Of a DNA stretch of 20,676 nucleotides, positions 18,532 to 20,676 are shown in pieces. Below the pieces are notes generated by a model, which did not search any database, had not been told where the DNA came from, and saw nothing but the letters and a program-made list of their open reading frames with translations. Every line of letters starts with the position of its first letter. The first letter of the stretch is position 1. The translations under genes and the position numbers were made by a program. The DNA lies in assembly GCA_900128565.1 (NCBI GenBank), contig LT636034.1:1-20676 (forward strand). Reading direction: 5' to 3'. Source of the stretch: Stramenopiles sp. TOSAG23-6 (taxonomy: Eukaryota; Sar).

Positions 18532-20454
18532 CTAACTATTAAAAGCACTTGCATCTTGCCATTCTCCAGTATTAACAGAGTTAGAAGATTTTTTCCTTTT
18601 TGGACCACGACCTCTTGCTTTTATCCCTGTTCGCCGTTCTCGATCTCTTTTTTCTTTTGATTGTTTAATCATATTGGCTTTCTTCGCTGCCGCTCTTCTA
18701 TCATATGTACTCGCAGTTGAAATACTATGCCGATTTATTGCACTAGTCTTTTGTTTCCTTCGATCACCAGAATTCTGTTTCTTAATCTGAAGCATCCATG
18801 AAGGTACATTACAACCACTAAGCTTCATGATATTGGCTATTGTTCGTAATCGTGAAATGTCTGATTCGGTGAAAAATGTCACAGCTCTACCTCGACGCCC
18901 GGCACGTCCTGTACGACCAATTCTATGAACATAACTGACACCACTCTGAGGGAAATCAAAGTTAATTACAGTTTGAACACCTTTAAAGTCTACTCCTCTA
19001 CACATAAGATCAGTCGCAATCAGAACCCATATAGCCCCAGTACGAAAACGTGTAATGATTTGATCACGTTGGGCTTTAGATCGATCACTATGAATCACAT
19101 CCACATTGATACCATCATATACTAATTCTCGAAAAAGCTCCTGAGCCCTATCTTTAGATTGTACAAATATAATTGCCGGTGGTTTGAAACCTTTTTGAAC
19201 AAGTTGTCGTATAGCTAGAAGCTTGCCTTGTTCCATACCAACAAATAAGAGTTCTTGGTCAATTGTGCTTGCACCAGCATTTCGTGTGCCAATCACTAAA
19301 CGTATTGGCTCTCTGAGAACTGATTGAGCTAACTCCTCTACATTTTGAGGAAGTGTTGCAGAAAACATCGCGCGCTGGATTTTGCTGTTATTACAAAGAC
19401 TGAGAACAGAATCAATTTGTTGAAGAAACCCGCCATCCATTTCTAGTAACTTATCAGCCTCATCAAGTACTACCATCTCAATAGACGAAAGCGAAAGAGG
19501 TTTGCTTACCCATGCTCCAGGAGTTTCGCCAGCGCCTTTCGTTATTTGTAAAACTTGCATTGGCGTACTTACGATAATATCAATATTACTACTTGATGCT
19601 ATAGACACCGCTGTACTCTTTGTAAGCAGTTGTATACGGAATTTCTTACCTTTTGATAAACGCTCAAATTCACGGACAATTTGTGCGGCTAATTCACGTG
19701 TTGGTGCTAAAACTAATCCTCGAGGACTTTTTGACCCCTCTTCTCGTTTACAACAGATTTTCTTTAGCATTGGAATCGCAAATGCAGCAGTCTTACCGGA
19801 ACCTGTTGGTGCTGCAGCGAGAATATCTCTACCTGCAAACAAGATAGGGAGCGCTTGCATTTGTACTGGAGTAGGGTCTATATACTTACTCCGCTCAATG
19901 TTTTCTAAAAGAATATTTCGAAAATGAGGATTCTCTTCAAGTTCAATATCATGAAAGGATTCCAATGGTGGAGGAGGATCTGAACCAGATATTTTAATAG
20001 ATAAGCGCTTTCGAAAAGCTTTTAACTCAGCTTTGGCTTTATCTTCTGCGGATTTTTCAATGTCCGAATCAGAAACCAACTTCACAGTACTGTCTACATT
20101 AGAAAAAACTGTTAGCTGTTCTTCACCATCAGAACTTTCTTCCCCAGTTTGTACGTCATCATCTTTATCATCTAACCTTGCTTCAGATATTATGCCAGGC
20201 TTCAGTTTTTTAACACTGCTTTCGGATTTCAAAGTAGCAGCAATAGTAGCTCGCTTACGTTTCTGTTTCTTTGGCTTGGTCTGAGAAAATGAACCGAAAA
20301 AGTCGAGAGATGGTGGAGCAGTCGACTGCGCAAGTTTTCTACTCAAAGTCGCATCACGACGCTTTCCCTTTTCAAAGAGAGCCATGTGCTCTCCACACTT
20401 CTTACGATCGAAGCGAGCACCTCCATTTAGCTGCCTGAATATTTCTGCTTCCAT
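18532..20454 (-). CDS. DDX52: DEAD-box RNA helicase DDX52/Rok1
   Basis: A 640-residue ATP-dependent RNA helicase of the DDX52 (yeast Rok1) group, which acts in the nucleolus in early small-subunit rRNA processing. The visible motifs are the Q motif PTPVQ (195-199), I APTGSGKT (215-222), Ia PTRELA (251-256), II DEAD (331-334), III SAT (365-367), IV IIFVQS (428-433), V around ATDLMCRGVDF (480-490) and VI HRIGRTGRAG (510-519). The subfamily call rests on the N-terminus (EIFRQLNGGARFD), on QELLFVGMEQGKLLAIRQLV and on INVDVIHSDRS, which fit DDX52 much better than other DEAD-box proteins. The C-terminal tail (550-640) is basic and disordered-looking, as usual for a nucleolar protein. The start ATG gives the conserved N-terminus, and all motifs are intact. 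Residues about 580-598 are copied in inverted orientation at the window end. Confidence 0.95.
   Translation of the reverse strand: MEAEIFRQLNGGARFDRKKCGEHMALFEKGKRRDATLSRKLAQSTAPPSLDFFGSFSQTKPKKQKRKRATIAATLKSESSVKKLKPGIISEARLDDKDDDVQTGEESSDGEEQLTVFSNVDSTVKLVSDSDIEKSAEDKAKAELKAFRKRLSIKISGSDPPPPLESFHDIELEENPHFRNILLENIERSKYIDPTPVQMQALPILFAGRDILAAAPTGSGKTAAFAIPMLKKICCKREEGSKSPRGLVLAPTRELAAQIVREFERLSKGKKFRIQLLTKSTAVSIASSSNIDIIVSTPMQVLQITKGAGETPGAWVSKPLSLSSIEMVVLDEADKLLEMDGGFLQQIDSVLSLCNNSKIQRAMFSATLPQNVEELAQSVLREPIRLVIGTRNAGASTIDQELLFVGMEQGKLLAIRQLVQKGFKPPAIIFVQSKDRAQELFRELVYDGINVDVIHSDRSKAQRDQIITRFRTGAIWVLIATDLMCRGVDFKGVQTVINFDFPQSGVSYVHRIGRTGRAGRRGRAVTFFTESDISRLRTIANIMKLSGCNVPSWMLQIKKQNSGDRRKQKTSAINRHSISTASTYDRRAAAKKANMIKQSKEKRDRERRTGIKARGRGPKRKKSSNSVNTGEWQDASAFNS
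18662..18716 (-). repeat. Inverted repeat, copy inside DDX52
   Basis: These 55 bases, coding for residues about 580-598 of DDX52, are identical on the opposite strand to 20622-20676. Outside the 55 bases the two flanks on the inner side share no similarity; the outer side of the other copy is cut by the window end. Confidence 0.95.
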
Positions 20455-20621
20455 TTGAATGGGAATGCAATTTGTTATTGGAAGACTTGGCTTACTGCTT
20501 TGGTTAAACAGAGAGTGTCACTGACTCACTGACTCGACTCATTTTTGCACGCAAACCTGCTCCTTCTGATTAATTCACAACTTTTTTTTTGCGTTCGAAG
20601 CGTTCGAAGCTAGCGCATCGT
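20455..20621. promoter_or_regulatory. DDX52 upstream region
   Basis: The promoter side of DDX52. It contains CACTGACT in tandem with a TGACTCA core (20522-20528, a bZIP-type half-palindrome), a doubled GCGTTCGAA (20591-20608), and CTCATTTTTGCA on the plus strand at 20538-20549. The last resembles the oomycete initiator consensus with one extra base and would point rightwards, away from DDX52. No gene is visible before the inverted repeat starts. Confidence 0.35.
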
Positions 20622-20676
20622 CTGCGAGTACATATGATAGAAGAGCGGCAGCGAAGAAAGCCAATATGATTAAACA
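20622..20676 (+). repeat. Inverted repeat, copy at the window end
   Basis: An exact plus-strand copy of 55 bases of the DDX52 coding sequence, running to the last base of the window. It reads in frame as the DDX52 tail (ASTYDRRAAAKKANMIKQ). The frame is open for a short distance upstream but has no ATG in the matching part. Either a second, inverted partial copy begins here, or the contig end was joined wrongly. Confidence 0.9.

Overview
This is nuclear DNA from a gene-dense, AT-rich, intron-poor eukaryote. Almost every gene is one long open frame, spacers are about 60 to 440 bp, and two neighbouring proteins carry N-terminal signal peptides. My best guess is a small-genome oomycete such as a white rust (Albugo type). 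That is inference from gene style, not proof. Scattered single Ns and repeats at both edges suggest the window is a whole short-read contig that breaks in repeats.

Layout from left to right. (1) 1-4653, plus strand: the 3' part of a large coiled-coil gene with at least four short introns. These introns resemble one another and do not end in AG. (2) 4902-5816 and 6110-7348, minus strand: two unrecognised secretory-pathway proteins. One has a C-terminal membrane segment and the other has three tryptophan-rich repeats. (3) 7572-10667, plus strand, sharing a 223-bp divergent promoter region with the preceding gene: a C2-domain protein with a basic/coiled-coil body and a near-identical 57-bp tandem repeat array at its C-terminal end. 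(4) 10724-18090, minus strand: PRP8, the core spliceosome protein, split only by an N-rich low-quality stretch that has lost one base. (5) 18532-20454, minus strand: the ribosome-biogenesis DEAD-box helicase DDX52/Rok1. (6) The last 55 bases repeat, in inverted orientation, an internal piece of the DDX52 coding sequence.

The most interesting signal is in the coiled-coil gene. Three complete introns and the 3' end of a fourth share a 5' block (GTACRTTTTCA), a branch-like block (GTRCCTAAC) and a 3' block (CAMAATAC). In all three complete cases the reading frame is restored only by joining at a TAC present on both sides. Taking the cut just after TAC gives introns that begin RT and end AC. This could be a diverged minor-spliceosome (U12-like) class, or introner-like insertions that made TAC duplications. 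PRP8 lying in the same window is probably coincidence. PRP8 and DDX52 are housekeeping genes; the two secreted proteins and the coiled-coil gene are the lineage-specific part.
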